Source: Icerya purchasi
Lineage: Eukaryota > Arthropoda > Insecta > Hemiptera > Monophlebidae
Length of the DNA: 64,000 bases
Direction: 5' to 3'
Assembly: GCA_039619475.1 (NCBI GenBank)
Contig: CM077116.1
Span: 167,169,363-167,233,362 of the forward strand
In this document: piece after piece, positions 10,076-22,314 of the stretch
Position numbering within the stretch: the first letter of the stretch is position 1
How the letters are laid out: each line of letters begins with the position of its first letter
The notes under the pieces: generated by a model
The model's input: only the letters and a program-made list of their open reading frames with translations
What the model was told of the DNA's origin: nothing
The model's database searches: none
Position numbers and translations under genes: made by a program

Positions 10076-11392
10076 ATGCAGGAAGGTACATTTATTTCGT
10101 GGAATTGCAATGACATATATTTACACTATGAAGACCTTAAACTTATCCTATCAGAATATAATCCGTCTGTCATTTGTCTGTGAGAAACGTATCTTAAAAA
10201 CAACCAAAATTTCTGCATCCCTGGCTATAAAATAGTTTTCACTACAGTAAGCGGCTAGCTGTGTTAATCAAATATTATTATGAAACAGTCGAATTAAACA
10301 CTGGGCTACTACCGCTAGCAGTCAAAGTTTACTTTAAACAACCAATTACAATATGCACTGTGTATTTTACAGAGATAATTAGTACGGAGCATTTCTTTTT
10401 ATTGATAAAACATCTGCCTAAACCGTTCATTATATTAGGGGATATGAACGCTCATAGCCCTATGTAGTCAAGCAAAAAGCCAAATTCACGAGGCAAGATC
10501 ATAGAAAATTCAATTAACGCGTTTAACCTCACATTGTTTAATTTAACAGAGCCAACTCATTATAAATTTTCTTATCGAACATGGTCTAATATTGACTTAG
10601 CCTTATGCTCCCCTCAATTGAGCAGTAAAATACAATTTTATATACGTCATGACCTTGGTGGAAGCGATCATTTTCCGATTATTATAAAAAGCCAGTTACA
10701 ACCAGAAACTACCACTTATGCCGAAAATAATGTAAATCCGTTACCGAAGTATAAAAGAACTAACTGGTTAAATTACAAAGCTCGACGTTCGTTACAATGT
10801 TATACCACTAAAGTAAAGTGAGTTCCATACCCTTGACAGGACGTCGGGATTGTGAAGTTAAGGTTCACAATGTGCTAAGCCCAACGGCACTAATGAGAGT
10901 AGGGGGGCCAGTTCCTTTCACTCGGCCGCCTTTACTTTCCCAGATTTCTCTGGTACCAAATTATTTCAGGCTGGGTAAGCTTGGGAGCGAGTTGGATCCG
11001 GGACGAAACAAGTCTCGAACCCGTGACCTCCGACTTGGTAGTCAAGCACCTTAACCACTACATTGGGCAATATTGACACTAATATGCAGACGTTTACAAA
11101 CGCACTTATCGAGCAGGCAAAAAGATGCTCACCACCTAATAAAACTATTATACAAACTGGCAGCGTAAATATCCCTTGGTGGTCTAAGGACTGTGCAACT
11201 GCAATCAGAAACAGACGGAACGCTTTAAAAAAGTTAAAATCGAACCCGAACATGGAAAACCATCTGAATTTTAGAAGATTACGAGCAAAAGCCAGGTATA
11301 TTCTTAAACAAGCAAAATTAAACTGCTGGAAAAACTATGTAGCAACCTTGAACCCTGGTACACCGATTAAAGTTGTGCGGAAAAAAAATTAA
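10076..11392 (+). pseudogene. I-like retrotransposon ORF2, endonuclease and pre-RT part, broken
   Basis: Begins at the ATG at 10076 with the endonuclease start ISWNCND. GDMNAHSP (about 10438) and GGSDHFPI (about 10663) are the apurinic-endonuclease motifs. In-frame stops occur near 10181 and 10255 and again before 10534. A minus-strand SINE interrupts it at about 10822-11065. It resumes at 11066 with a pre-RT segment (NIPWWSKDCATAIRNRRNALKK) and stops at 11392, where the element is cut by a second repeat. RT and RNase H are absent. Confidence 0.8.
10822..11065 (-). mobile_element. tRNA-derived SINE (second family) inside ORF2
   Basis: Read on the minus strand, the head near 11065 has TAGTGGTTAAGGTGCTTGAC and box B GGTTCGAGACTT. 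The body includes CCAGCCTGAAATAATTTGG and GTAAAGGCGGCCGAG. It splits the endonuclease and pre-RT parts of the host retroelement. The target duplication is not clear. Confidence 0.7.
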
Positions 11393-11419
11393 ATCCATCG
11401 AAAAGTTAACGCCATACTT

Positions 11420-11640
11420 TTTTTTTTTTTTTTTTTAATAATAATTTTCGGGTCCCACAAGGCACTAGCCCGTCTGTGGGTTCCCAACATAATTATATCA
11501 TTTATTTGTACAATATAACATCAACTTAACTTATTTACTACTCAATTATTTCATGCTGGGTAAACTTAGGAGTATAACTTAAGTTTGGCACGAGAAAATC
11601 TCAAACTTGGACTTCGAAGGGGAATGATTATGAAAGAAAT
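11420..11640 (-). mobile_element. Older copy of the second SINE family
   Basis: On the minus strand it shares CCAGC(A/C)TGAAATAATT with the 10822 copy. It ends in a small hairpin (CCCACA...TGTGGG, near 11456-11482) and a poly-A tail (T-run 11420-11437). The head is eroded. Confidence 0.55.
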
Positions 11641-12639
11641 TATAAGATTGAAGTGTAGACACGATAAGAAGAAAAACATTGAAGACAGTAAGACGAGTTT
11701 TGAGGAAAGAAGTAGAAATTATTAATGAAGAGCAAAGAAAAACCATTTATTCCCTTAAGACCAGAATGTGGTTTAATGAACTTAAAAGAAGAACTAGAGA
11801 ATAACCAGATGTGGCCGGAGGAGGATCGATTGCTGGAACATTAGGAGGAACGGTAAAAACAATGCAAGAGTTTAAATAGGGCCAGTGTAGGAGTATCTAG
11901 ATGCTTTGGTTATCTTCCTAATATGAGAAATAGGAGTAATTATAGAAAAAGAGAAGCAGAATAATTTCCATGAGTTTTTCTTTGACGGTTTTTAGGATGA
12001 AACATGTCTATGTACTGTCTTCCGTGTGAGCTAGGAAGATAGACGCGAAAAAACAAGAACAAGAGAATTTGAAGGAAGAGATACTTAGTTGAATGTCCAT
12101 TTACATTCTTTGTTCCGTTAAGGTGATGGGGCGTAAAGGGATCTAAAATGAAATAGTTAAGGTGTAGGAGGAGAAAAAGATAGCTAAAATATAAAGATTT
12201 ATTAAAAAATGGCCGTACTGGAATAAAGGATCGTGGAAAGACGGAATGATCGGAAACGAAATGTTGATCAATCTGGGTTAGAACGTTTCCAACGAGTAGT
12301 GTGAAGGGACCTGAATTGAGAAGGAGATATTATTAAGGCGTGGGACATGATCGTTTCCGAGGGTTCCGTCGAGTATTTTCCAGGGATCTTAAAGACCAAC
12401 ATTAGGCCAGGTAAAGGAAAGATCAGCGAAGTGACGAGATGTAGTTAATTAAAAATAATGAAATTGTGATTAACGATAGTGTCCTCAAAAATAATTATAT
12501 CTAGCACAGCTCAAAGAAGAGAATGAGCGTTGTTGGCATCACCAATTATGAATCGAAGGATAAAGGATTAAGAAAATTATTAAGAAGAAATTTTGAAAAG
12601 TTGAAACTAGGAAGGATGTAAGCGTAAGCGATATTAATT
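11641..12639. other. Non-coding, purine-rich stretch
   Basis: Rich in GAAGA and GAGAA words. No open frame of interest and no element boundary recognised. It could be an old, unrecognisable element. Confidence 0.4.
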
Positions 12640-12667
12640 TTTTTTTTTTTTTTTGTGAAAGCAACAT

Positions 12668-12707
12668 CCTGTACCGTGTTTAACTGCTGTGGCTATTACA
12701 GTACGAA
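12668..12707 (-). promoter_or_regulatory. 3'UTR stem-loop of the I-like element
   Basis: On the minus strand, arms TTCGTACTGT and ACGGTACAGG enclose a 20-nt loop beginning AATAGCC. It lies just before the poly-A. The same structure with different stem bases occurs at 27621-27662 and 34588-34629. It may be the template feature recognised by reverse transcriptase. Confidence 0.6.
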
Positions 12708-12723
12708 GATGCGCAGTTTGTTT

Positions 12724-14362
12724 TTATAGATATCTGATTATTCCGCTAGTTCTGATAAATTGTGTTATGGATAAAATTGCATCGGGGGAATTCTCAAGAA
12801 TGTTGGTGACTGTTTTGTTATTAATTGAAGGGGGCCAGTGAGGTGATAATGCTGGACAGTCGCATAGTATATGAGGAGTTGAGGGAGCAACATCTTGGCC
12901 ACAGAAAGGACAATTCATAGGAGAGGGGGTTCTTTGCAAAATAAAATTATGCGACATGGCCGTATGGTCTGTGCGCAAGCGGCTAAGTGCACAGAAATCT
13001 CTGCGGGAAATGCTTTTTTCCGGCCACCATGGTTCCGTTGAGGGTTTAATTAACCTCGAGAAAGTCTGGCACGAGGACCAATGGGTTTTCCATAAGGACG
13101 TGAGATTATTAAAGATTATGTTCGAGAGATAAGGTGGAGGTGGGCTGTTACTAGGCGAGGGGCAATATATTTCTGCTCGGGCGGATGTATCGACGCGTTC
13201 ATTTCCAGGAATCCCTGCATGGCTGGGCGCCCACAGAAAGGATACGGAGCACTGTCTCTTAATAAGTTCGTATAATACCTGCTGGGTTCGAATTGCTACA
13301 GGATGTTTGGTGAGGGGATTAGAAATTGTCAATAAAGCTGCGGATGAATCAGATACCAGCAGGGATTTCTGTGATGTAGGCTCTGTAGAAAGAAAATATT
13401 CCAAACAGAAAAATACTGCGTATATTTCAGCATCCAGTACCGAGCAATTGTCATTCAGTCGAATGCTTCGAATCACGTCGCAGACTTTAAAGGAACAGGC
13501 GGTTGGGGATGAAGTAGCCTCTGGGGTAGTCTTGGCAGCATCCGTGTAGAAAAGGAGGTGGTCAGGGTATTTTTGCATTGTTGCTGTTGTCAACTGAACG
13601 ATATTCGGATGCAGGGGTTTATTATACTTCGCCAGGGAAAAGTTAACATCAATGTTTAAAGGGGCCCACGGCGGAATCATGATGTTAGGAGCTAGGTTAG
13701 GGAAAGGGATTACGCTCACGTTGTGTTGCGATAGGAGAGCCAGGATTTCTGGGAGAGGGTCATTAGGGAACTCTGGGGTGTTGGGGAGGTCATTTGTGTC
13801 GATAGGACAGGCACGTTTACTAGACAAAAGAGCGAGGGTCTCACGGTGGTAATAATAGGTTCGGAAATACTTTAGTGGGGGAGTGCCTAACAAGGCACAC
13901 AAACTTACAGACGGTGAAGTTCTATGTGCGCCAAGTATCGTGCGGCGCGCCGTGTGGTGTATTGAATCAAGGGATTTAAGTAAAGAGGGACTGGCTGACG
14001 CATACGCCTGGAACCCGTAGTTTATTCTGGAAATGACTAAGGATTTGTATATGGAGAGGAGAGTTTTCGGAGGTACATTATACTTTGTGTTTGATACATA
14101 TTTAAGAATAGATAGGAAGTTATGACATTTAACTTTAAGATTGGATATGTGGGATCGCCAAGTTAGCTTTTGATCGAACAGTAGTCCAAGGAAAGTAGCA
14201 GTAGTGTGGAAATGAAGTGAGGAATTTTCTAGATTGAGGCGGATGCTGGAAGAGTTTTGACGTCCCCTATAGAAATCAACACAGATAGACTTAGATGGTG
14301 AAAATACAAGACCATTATTGTTACACCAGGATTGTAGTTTTGAAATAGTTTTTTGTAGGATT
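12724..14362 (-). pseudogene. ORF2 3' part: end of RT, RNase H, zinc knuckle
   Basis: Continues in phase with the RT piece at 15574-17656 once the intervening insertion is set aside, resuming at ILQKTISKLQSW. The RT thumb region (TFLGLLFDQKLTWRSHI) is followed by RNase H with its acidic residues: YTDAAKT, LDAEIYAV, VSDSSAA and the Asp in GNERVDTSA after WAPSHAG. The C-terminal knuckle is CPFCG...HILCDC. This part has no stop and is intact until the end at 12724. It is pseudogenic only because the insertion and upstream frameshift break ORF2. Confidence 0.85.
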
Positions 14363-15512
14363 TTTTGAGCAGTACCTGGGCGACCGAGCCTTGCTCGGTA
14401 TTTTTTTTTGTAACTTCTTAACTTTATTTTAATCTTATACATATTCACAAAACGTGAAATATTTACGAAACTAATTTATGAACATATTTATGAATGTAAA
14501 GCCTCTTTCCATACAACTTTCCTTTTCAATACTGAACGCAACAAAAATGTAGAGGTCCTTCGAATTCGCTTTCCAGGTGGTTGGAAAATGTTTTCAATGA
14601 CTGCACGCGTTGATTTTTATGAATATCTTTCTATACGTTTTTTATTAGAACATTTATATTTTAGGTATGTAGGGTCGTCAGCTTTATCTCTATCGGGGTT
14701 TATTTGTTATAAAAACAAATAAAAAGCCTTTTGTAATTTTACCTGTGATCAGCTGTTTTTCAACAAATTAGAAAAAATTTCCTACTAAATCACTGCAAAG
14801 TGTAATGAGGGTAGGGATTTTTAAAATGGTGTGCACAACATATTCTTAGTAATTCACTTTCACAAATAAATATGTAAATACGCAAAACATTTAATATCTG
14901 TATATAAATAGGCAAAGTCCTCTTTTGTTTATTAACCGATTTTCTTATTATTTTTTTGTTTAGTAGATATTAAAAAGCGTTTTTTTTTTTCTTATTTAAA
15001 TATAAAATTAAGGCAAAAAAAATAAAAAATGAATTGTTCGCTACGATATTTTCTATTCGTTTATGTCTTTTTTTTGTTATACATATATTTTTACTGCATG
15101 CGTAGCGTATGATTTTCGAATCGCCATTATTTGACCGCCAGCTGATCGTCTGAGAGCGAAGACCGATGTCTTTGCCTATTCGTTCTCCGCCGTTTCCAGG
15201 TATCTGAAATTATCCCCTCGCCAGTTTTGCCGGCCATATGTTTTATTGCTTTGCCCTACAGTATTGACGTCACCGCCCCGTACTAAAAGACACTACCGGT
15301 GCCAATAATCGACGATGTTCGTAAATCAAAAATAAGTCGATAGATCGCGCCACCAACCCTGATTTGTATTATACTAAAAATATTAAAAACCGTTAAAAAC
15401 TCGCGAAATCGAATTTTTAAATGGATTAGACCTTGCCAGATCGATTTCTTGGCCCAAAATACACCTAGTGTGAAAATTTCATCCAAATCGTTAGAGCCGT
15501 TTCCGAGATAGC

Positions 15513-15553
<41 letters not shown>

Positions 15554-15573
15554 TACAAGAATTGCTCGTTTAA
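14363..15573 (-). mobile_element. 1.2-kb unclassified insertion (Helentron/HINE-like candidate)
   Basis: Splits the RT frame exactly between ...LANLIS and ILQKT..., so both ends are defined. The left end is TTTTTGAGCAGTACCTGGGC, followed by the perfect palindrome ACCGAGCCTTGCTCGGT (14383-14399). The right end is an (AT)n run followed by ACAAGAATTGCTCGTTTAA. GAGCA occurs in opposite orientation near both ends. No target duplication is visible and it has no coding capacity. The small hairpin plus microsatellite suggests a rolling-circle-like non-autonomous element, but the class is not certain. Confidence 0.65.
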
Positions 15574-17656
15574 AGATATTAGATTTGCTAGAAAACTGGA
15601 AGACAGGGAAATGTTTAAGTCGTCAAAGTAGAGCCGGGCGTTTACAGGCGGAGCAATACAATCATTTATATCATTGATATAAAAAATAAACAAGGTTGCA
15701 CTAAGGGCAGATCCTTGTGGTAAGCCATTCTCAGTTTGAATGGTGCTCGATGTTGACGAACCAATCTTAACATGGAACGTTCTGTTTGTTAAAAAATTAT
15801 TCAGATACTTGGCCATGTTTCCACTTATACCAGCTGTTGTCAGCTTGGATAAGAGGCCGTATCGCCATACTCTGTCGAACGCCTTTTCTATATCGAAAAA
15901 GACGGAGTATACATGTTGGCGTCTGTGAAATGCTGTTAATATTTGCCTTTGTAGGCTCAGCAGATGATTAACTGTAGTACGCTTCTTACGCCCTCCGGCT
16001 TGTGACGAGGATAGGAGATTATTCTGTTCAAGGAAGAAAAGGAGACGCCGATTAACCATTTTTTCCAGCGTTTTTGAGAGGACACTTATGAGGGATATAG
16101 GCCTGTAGTTTTGTGGAAAAAGAGGATCTTTATTTTGCTTCAGAATAGGAATAACAACTGCTAATTTCCATGGCTCAGGAATCGATCCGGAGAACCAAAT
16201 ATGGTTATAGATATGTAAGAGGAAGTTTTTCGCTGATGGAGGTAAGTGTTTTAACATATATGGACGGATGGAATCGGGCCCAGGCGCGCTGTTTGCAGTA
16301 TGGTACTGGAGTTGATAGTCTAGTTCAGAAATGGTGAAATGGCAATTGTAGGAAAGTGAGGAGTCAGAGATGATAGTTATTGGTTGTTGTTCCGTGGAAT
16401 ATTTCTTTAAAGAGAAGGCAGAGGAATATGACGATGAGGATGACTCGATTGCAAAATGATTCGCAAAAGCATTTGCGACTTCCAACGGGTCAGATAACAT
16501 GGAACCATTCTGATTTATCGAAAAGGAAGGGGTCGCACGATTAATACCGTTCAGTGCCTTAATTTTGTGCCAAATATTGAGACTAGAAGTATTTATGGAG
16601 ATTGAATGCATAAATTGCTGCCAAGATTCCTGTTTTTTGCGCCTAATGAGGCTCTTCGCAGCTGCACAGCGTTTTTTAAATTCGATCAAATCAGGATATG
16701 AGCCTGTTGATTTAAACTTCCTAAGGGCATGTTTACGTTGGTGTATGGCTGTTCCTATTTCGGGGCACCACCATGGGACCCGTCGGGATCTGTTTGTTGG
16801 GACAGACCTAGGAATAGATGCTAGAGCAGCATTCGTAATAGCGTCGATAAAGGAGTTGATGTTCTCTGATAAAGATTCGGATGGCTCGCTGGGAACGTTT
16901 ACTTTAACTGAAAACATATCCCAATCCGCCTTGTGGAATAGAAATTGAGGCTTAGGTGGGGAGGGGTTGGGTAGGGATGGCTTTGGACGGGCATATGAGT
17001 ATAGGAAAATGGTCGCTAGAGCATAAGTCCTGTAGCACAAAAGTGCTCAGGTGAGGGAAGATGGAAGTGGAAACAAGTTGTAGGTCGATTGTTGAGAAAG
17101 TATTATGGGACAGATTGAAATGGGTGTAACCTGGGGAGGGAAGCAGTGTCAGATCGTTATCTAGGACCAGTTTATTTATGACAGAGCCATGTCTGTTTTC
17201 CAGTGTTGCTCCCCACAAAGGTGAGTGGGCATTAAAATCACCGAGTAATATTAGTGGCGGGCTGACCTGTGATAGTACTGACTGAAACATATCTGCAGTG
17301 ATTATATAATTCGGAGGCACATAGCAGTTACATATAGTTATCGGGGTGGCAGATATCTGAGGAAGATGGACGACCACTGCAATCATTTGTAAGGGGGTAC
17401 TAAAATTCAACTGTGTTGCTGGGACAGAGGAGTGGACCATAATGGTAACCCCTCCATTTGCTCTAGACCCTTGATCATTGCTGAAATTGAAAAGGGAGTA
17501 GTTTTGTAGGGCTGGGTTATCTGTGGGCTTCAAATGAGTTTCCTGTAGACATACCACAGCAGGGGAGTGATTTGCAATAAGCAGCTTTAATTCAGCAAGT
17601 TGAGGGTAGAATCCTCGACAGTTCCACTGCAGGGTAATGTTACGAACCATGACCAC
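15574..17656 (-). pseudogene. ORF2 5' part: endonuclease and RT
   Basis: The Met at 17656 (MVMVRNITLQWNCRG) starts the endonuclease: LQETHLKP, LLGDFNAHSP and SSDHFPI. A frameshift near 16960-17040 moves to the frame carrying WWCPEIG and the RT core: YRPISLISVLSKTLEK, FDIEKAFDRV, NGLPQGSALS and the polymerase box YFDD (the usual Ala is replaced by Phe, both Asp kept). The RT is then cut by the insertion at 15573. It begins 20 bases downstream of the ORF1 stop, as is typical for a two-ORF non-LTR element. Confidence 0.85.
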
Positions 17657-17676
17657 TATTAGCTTTTCAAATATGT

Positions 17677-18930
17677 TTAGTCTGCTGTTTGATCTGAATC
17701 CGACTGTCTAGCAAGTTTGTTGATTAGCTTAGTGAAACGTGTCTTCATTGATCGGTTTTGAAGTAAGGAGTAATTATCTGAGAGCATGTGAATAAATCCA
17801 TCTATGTCTTCAGTGAAGTTGGCTACTATACTCGCCGGGTCGTGTTGTCCTTGAATCGTTTCCATTAAGGCTACGAAGTCATTGAAAGACAATGGATAGT
17901 CTTTATTGTTGATGTTGCTTTCTGCGGGCTTTAGGAGTTCAACAGTAGGCAATTTTTGTTTTTTCAGTTTTAATGGTGGAGGTTTGAAATCTACGTTTGC
18001 TCCATTGTCTCTGGTTTCTACCGCATTTGGATTTTCTCTGTTTTCTGGTTCGTTTGTCTGCATTTTTAGAGGGAAAAGAATAGCTCTTGTGCTATTTGTA
18101 AAGTCGGGCTCCGTAGTATTTTGAGAAGCATCAGGGGTTTGTGGGTGGGGTCGCTTAGTTGCTGCTGGGGTTTCTTCGGTGCTGACTGTTGTGTTATTTT
18201 CAAAGATAGAGGCTTGAGTGTTTTCCTCAGCGATGGCGGTTATGTTTTGCGGGGCTGGAGCGGCTTTAGTGTCTCTAGCGGGGGAAACACTATCTTCTAC
18301 AGATGGGGCAATGGACGGCATGTTCTGCACACCCGTTTGGATAAATATTCGATGTTCACGTTCATTATGAACTATTAAGAAAGAGTCGGGTAAGGGTGGG
18401 AGATTGGCACTATCAACATACAGCTGCCTCCTCCAGCTGATTATATGGTCAAACTCTGGATCATTGGGTTTAACACGGAGCAGAGAAATTGCCGAGACTA
18501 ATTTTAAATTTAATATTCCCTCAAGATAGGCTTTGACAACAGAGTTTGGGATGGTTGAAGATACGTTAGATAATATAATTTTTTGAGTAGGGTTTTTTAA
18601 CCTTTGACCGGTGATTTTATTATTATTTACGGTAATAACGGCTCCGTTATGAAAGAGGTTTTCTGTGATGTTTTTCGATTTCAAAAAAATGAGGACTCGA
18701 TTGTTGCTAATTTTGGAGCCTGCAATTATGTTTTTTGGACCTCCTACTAGGTTTTTAAGGGCGTTAAAATAGTCTAAAGGAATCGCATTTTCGACGTATA
18801 GAAATAATACGCCTTGGTTTTCTGTAGGAAAATCGAAATCTGTTATAGGAGGAGTAGGTTTTCGAGATTTTAGTTTGTCGGAAAAAGAGATTGAATGAGG
18901 TTGATGTACAGGTCGAGAGGAAAACTGCTA
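17677..18930 (-). pseudogene. I-like retrotransposon ORF1 (Gag-like), 5' truncated
   Basis: Open from about 18930 to the stop at 17677 without a frameshift. There is a Met at 18684, but homology to the ORF1 at 8486 continues upstream (KNLVGGPKNIIAGSKISNNRV), so the true start has been lost. The central part holds VSAISLLRVKPNDPEFDHII and SWRRQLYV. The C-terminal half is Asn/Thr/Pro-rich and ends in a Ser/Asp-rich tail. No zinc knuckle is visible, unlike the ORF1 at 8486. Confidence 0.75.
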
Positions 18931-19804
18931 ATGAAGAAGAGTGATATTATGAGATAGGTAAACAAGTACTGAAAGAATTAGAAAAGTTAAGCGAGTTTCA
19001 GAATCGAGATCACAATCGCGATATAAATACTGACAAATATACGAGTATACAAGAAAAATATGGTAAGAATAATAAAAATGTTATTTGACAAAATTAAAAA
19101 TGATTCGTCCAAAGTAACCTTACTATAGGTATCAGGACATTCAAGAAGAAATAGATATTAAATTGTAAACTCCCTAGAGAAGAGAAATAAATGAAATGCA
19201 ACGTATAACGGAACATTAAAACATTCAAAACACCAGTTTAGACGAAATTTGCATACCGGTAGAAGACCATGAGTGTATTAGTTGTTTAAAATATTATAAT
19301 GCAGCTTTTTGTTTTATAGAAGAAATATAAGTTTTTAGAAGCTGTATATATCGGAAGTTATAGATGACCTTTTAGACAACGACGTAAAATAGGTCTTCAG
19401 ATTACCAGGTCCAATCAAAAAGTCCTCCTACAAACGCGATTGTGGTGTGAGTAGTTCACATATGCTGTTCTGCAAGACGCAGGTCGAAAGCCTGAACTTT
19501 TTTCTTTTGAACTAGCTGTCGGTAAACTAAAAATCGTGTTTAGTATGCTTTTTATACACAGTGGAGTTAGATGGTAATGATTTAGTTTTTCGATTTTTTT
19601 ATTTTCGTGCAAGATGTTAAGTGCTGAATAATATGCGAACATTAACTTCCGTTTGAAACTGAAAAAGACTGGAATGGATACTATCACAGTCTCCTGCAAT
19701 GTTTTTAAGGAGAATACATTTTTAAAATTAAGTGACAGAGCGAATACTTGGGGAAACGGAGAAACAAAGTTTGAATATTAACATAAATTCGGGAAAGTAC
19801 GATT
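18931..19804. other. Unassigned stretch
   Basis: No recognised protein. It probably holds old 5' parts of the CR1-like element that becomes recognisable at about 19805. Confidence 0.35.
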
Positions 19805-19810
19805 TTGACT

Positions 19811-21295
19811 AACATGGTCAACTATTCCATAAAGGAACCTAACACTCTGGATGGGCTTACAAGAGGTATTGTTAGATCGATATACAAAAAAGGAGTTCAA
19901 AATCAATTTGAATACTACCGTCTAATAGCAATAACATCGGTAATAGTTAACATTTTAGAATACTATATTGGTAAACATTTAAGAAATTATGCGGAAAAGA
20001 ACAACCTACTCTATGAAAAGATATAACTTTATTGAGAACGATTGTAAATGAGTTAAATACAGGATTATCGATGGGGAACCAGTTTTTAATTACATTTATT
20101 AACCTATTCAAAGCGTTTGATCTAGTTTTTTTTTTTTTTTTCTTAAATTTTTTATTGTGACGACAATTTAGTCTTTAACAATAACGGTGACAAAGTTGAC
20201 TACACGTAGAAAAAGTTTCACTTCCAATGAAGTGACTCCGACTTTATACATCATTTCACTAAGTCATATGGTTTTCGGCGTTTAAGTCGCCTCTGTCGAG
20301 GAGTTGTATGACTTCGACATTAGTATGCTTCTGCAGCCGTTTTTCGTGTTTACAGGCGAACCTGGTAATTTCATCAACGACCATTGGAATTTCCATATCT
20401 CGATGTATGTCGTCGTTGCGTTCGAATCTGTATGCAGCAGTGATCGTGCGAAGTGCAATGTTCTGACGTCTTTGTATACAGTTTATGTTGGAACTACTAG
20501 CACAGCCCCACAACTGTATTCCATAAATCCATAACGGTTTTAACAATGGCTGTATACAAAAGTCGTTTGTTTTCAATAGATAACGGCGAGTTTCTTCCTA
20601 GTAGCCAATAAAGACTTCTCACCTTTACCTTCATTTCCAAACATTTTGTCGGACGTGGTGCTTCCAATTTAAACGCGAATCAAGGTGCATCCCTAGGTAC
20701 TTGGCTGAATCTTTTTGTGGGATTATCTGCTGATTCAGCGTCATTGGGATGTTCTCAGTTTTCTGTAAAGTGAAGTTTACGTGCACCGATTTTTCGCCAT
20801 TGACGTTTATTTTCCAGCGTTTCATCCATGCACTTTTTGATTGATTGATCTAGTTGACCATGAATTATTGATCAAGGACCTAGAAAATCTGGGCATTAAA
20901 AATAATCAACTTAAATGGTTTAGGAATTATATAACATATAGAAAAAACATGGTCAAAATCGCAGAGAATAAAAGTAATGAAAAATCTATTCAATACGGCG
21001 TAGGTCAGGGTATCATATTGGCTCCTATTCTTTTTTTCATTTACACCAACTCGTTACACAAGTATAATAAAAATGCAAAGGGTACGTTTTTGCTGATGAT
21101 ATTGTCCTTTTAATGGAGCACACAAATTTAGAGATCGAGGAAAAATTATTAAGGGATATAGATAATTTGAGTGCATATGATAGGAGGTTATGTATAAATA
21201 TAAACAAATCAAAAGTACTACACATTCGGAACAGTACTAAACATAGGATACACGATCCGCGAATTACCCTCCATAATAATAATTGCCTTCATTAG
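19811..21295 (+). pseudogene. CR1-like reverse transcriptase, copy A, decayed
   Basis: Pieces in order: RSIYKKGVQNQFEYYR, IGKHLRNYAEKNNLLYEK (finger region), then the catalytic Asp region interrupted by a Jockey insert. After it come HELLIKDLENLGIKNN (from 20855), VGQGIILAPILFFIYTNSL, and the AD-D box in another frame near 21090 (FADDIVL-like). Several frameshifts and stops occur. Joining 20125 to 20854 restores the sequence seen in copy B (51955-52080). Confidence 0.8.
20126..20844 (-). mobile_element. 5'-truncated Jockey-like insert with target duplication
   Basis: A minus-strand 3' piece with its poly-A as a T-run at 20126-20140, flanked by TTGATCTAG at 20117-20125 and 20845-20853. Two decayed coding pieces (minus strand) lie at 20259-20576 (YGIQLWGCASSSNINCIQRR) and 20631-20825 (AKYLGMHLDSRLNWKHHV), which are the thumb and C-terminal part of a Jockey RT. 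It inserted into the CR1-like RT. Confidence 0.88.
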
Positions 21296-22314
21296 CTTCA
21301 CGTAAATAATTATACCCATCTATGTTTTTGTCCACCGTTGGAGAACGTAAATGACTTTAAATATCTAGGTATATATACATATATCTAGGTATATATATAT
21401 ATATATATATATATATTGATAAATCCTTGAACTGAACAAAACACATTCAAAGTTTAAACTCGAAGGTAAGACAGACAATTCCAGCTTTATATAAAATAAA
21501 GCAGGTATTAACACATCGAACACTACGTATATGTACTATAATTCAATAATAATGTCTAAAATTTTATACGGAATTCAAATATGGGGCAAGGCTAAGAAAA
21601 CATAAATAAATAAAATAAGTAAAATACAGAAGAGGTGTCTGAAACTTATACTCCCTACTGGAAGCAAAACATCTCTGGGACAACATGGTGGAAGGAAAAC
21701 GATGAAATGTCCCCCCAAGATGTACTATTTCTATTATAGATTACTAGAATTTAATGTGCCAATAGTATAAATTACCATCCAGGTAAAAAATTCGGTTAAC
21801 AAGAAACCAAAGTAATACATATTACATCTATCCCCGCGGTGTAAATCTACGAATTGATAACACTGATGACTCAGTGCTAATTAAATTAATAAGTATAATC
21901 CCTAATCATATACTAGAGGAAAAGAAACTAGTGAGTAGAAAAAGGAGGTGCAAAAATGGTTGAAGGAATGATGCAAAGACTGAATATCAAATTAAGTCCT
22001 TTATCTCGCTACTCTATAAGGGTTCTTTTTTTTTTACAGTTTGTTGGTTTTAATTTTGTCGTGGCCTTCCTGGATTTTAAGTTCCCACAGAAGATCATGT
22101 TTTTAGATTTTAAATATTAAGCTGTTTGCATGTACTAGTGTACGGATGCCTTTTACGCGGCGTGTTGTGTATTGTCATATGTATATATGATATATACGCT
22201 TACATAAATATAATGATAGGTTTATTAGTATTGCTATTTATGGAATAAGTTAAGATAGTTGTAATTTTTGTTCTTTGTATCTTTTTTAATAAACGTTGAT
22301 AGGAGTGTTGGGCA

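Larger units (their letters stand above)
12640..18930 (-). mobile_element. I-like non-LTR retrotransposon with ORF1 and ORF2
   Basis: On the minus strand the order is ORF1 (18930-17677), ORF2 (17656-12724), 3'UTR and poly-A (T-run 12640-12656). A foreign 1.2-kb insertion sits at 14363-15573. An RNase H domain after the RT places it in the I/R1/LOA group rather than Jockey. The family is related to, but clearly diverged from, the copies at 24270 and 31022. The 5' end is lost near 18930. Confidence 0.85.

Noticed and set aside
13307..13852. Plus-strand open frames opposite the I-like RNase H region
   Set aside because: They are antisense shadows of the minus-strand ORF2, which has clear RT and RNase H motifs.
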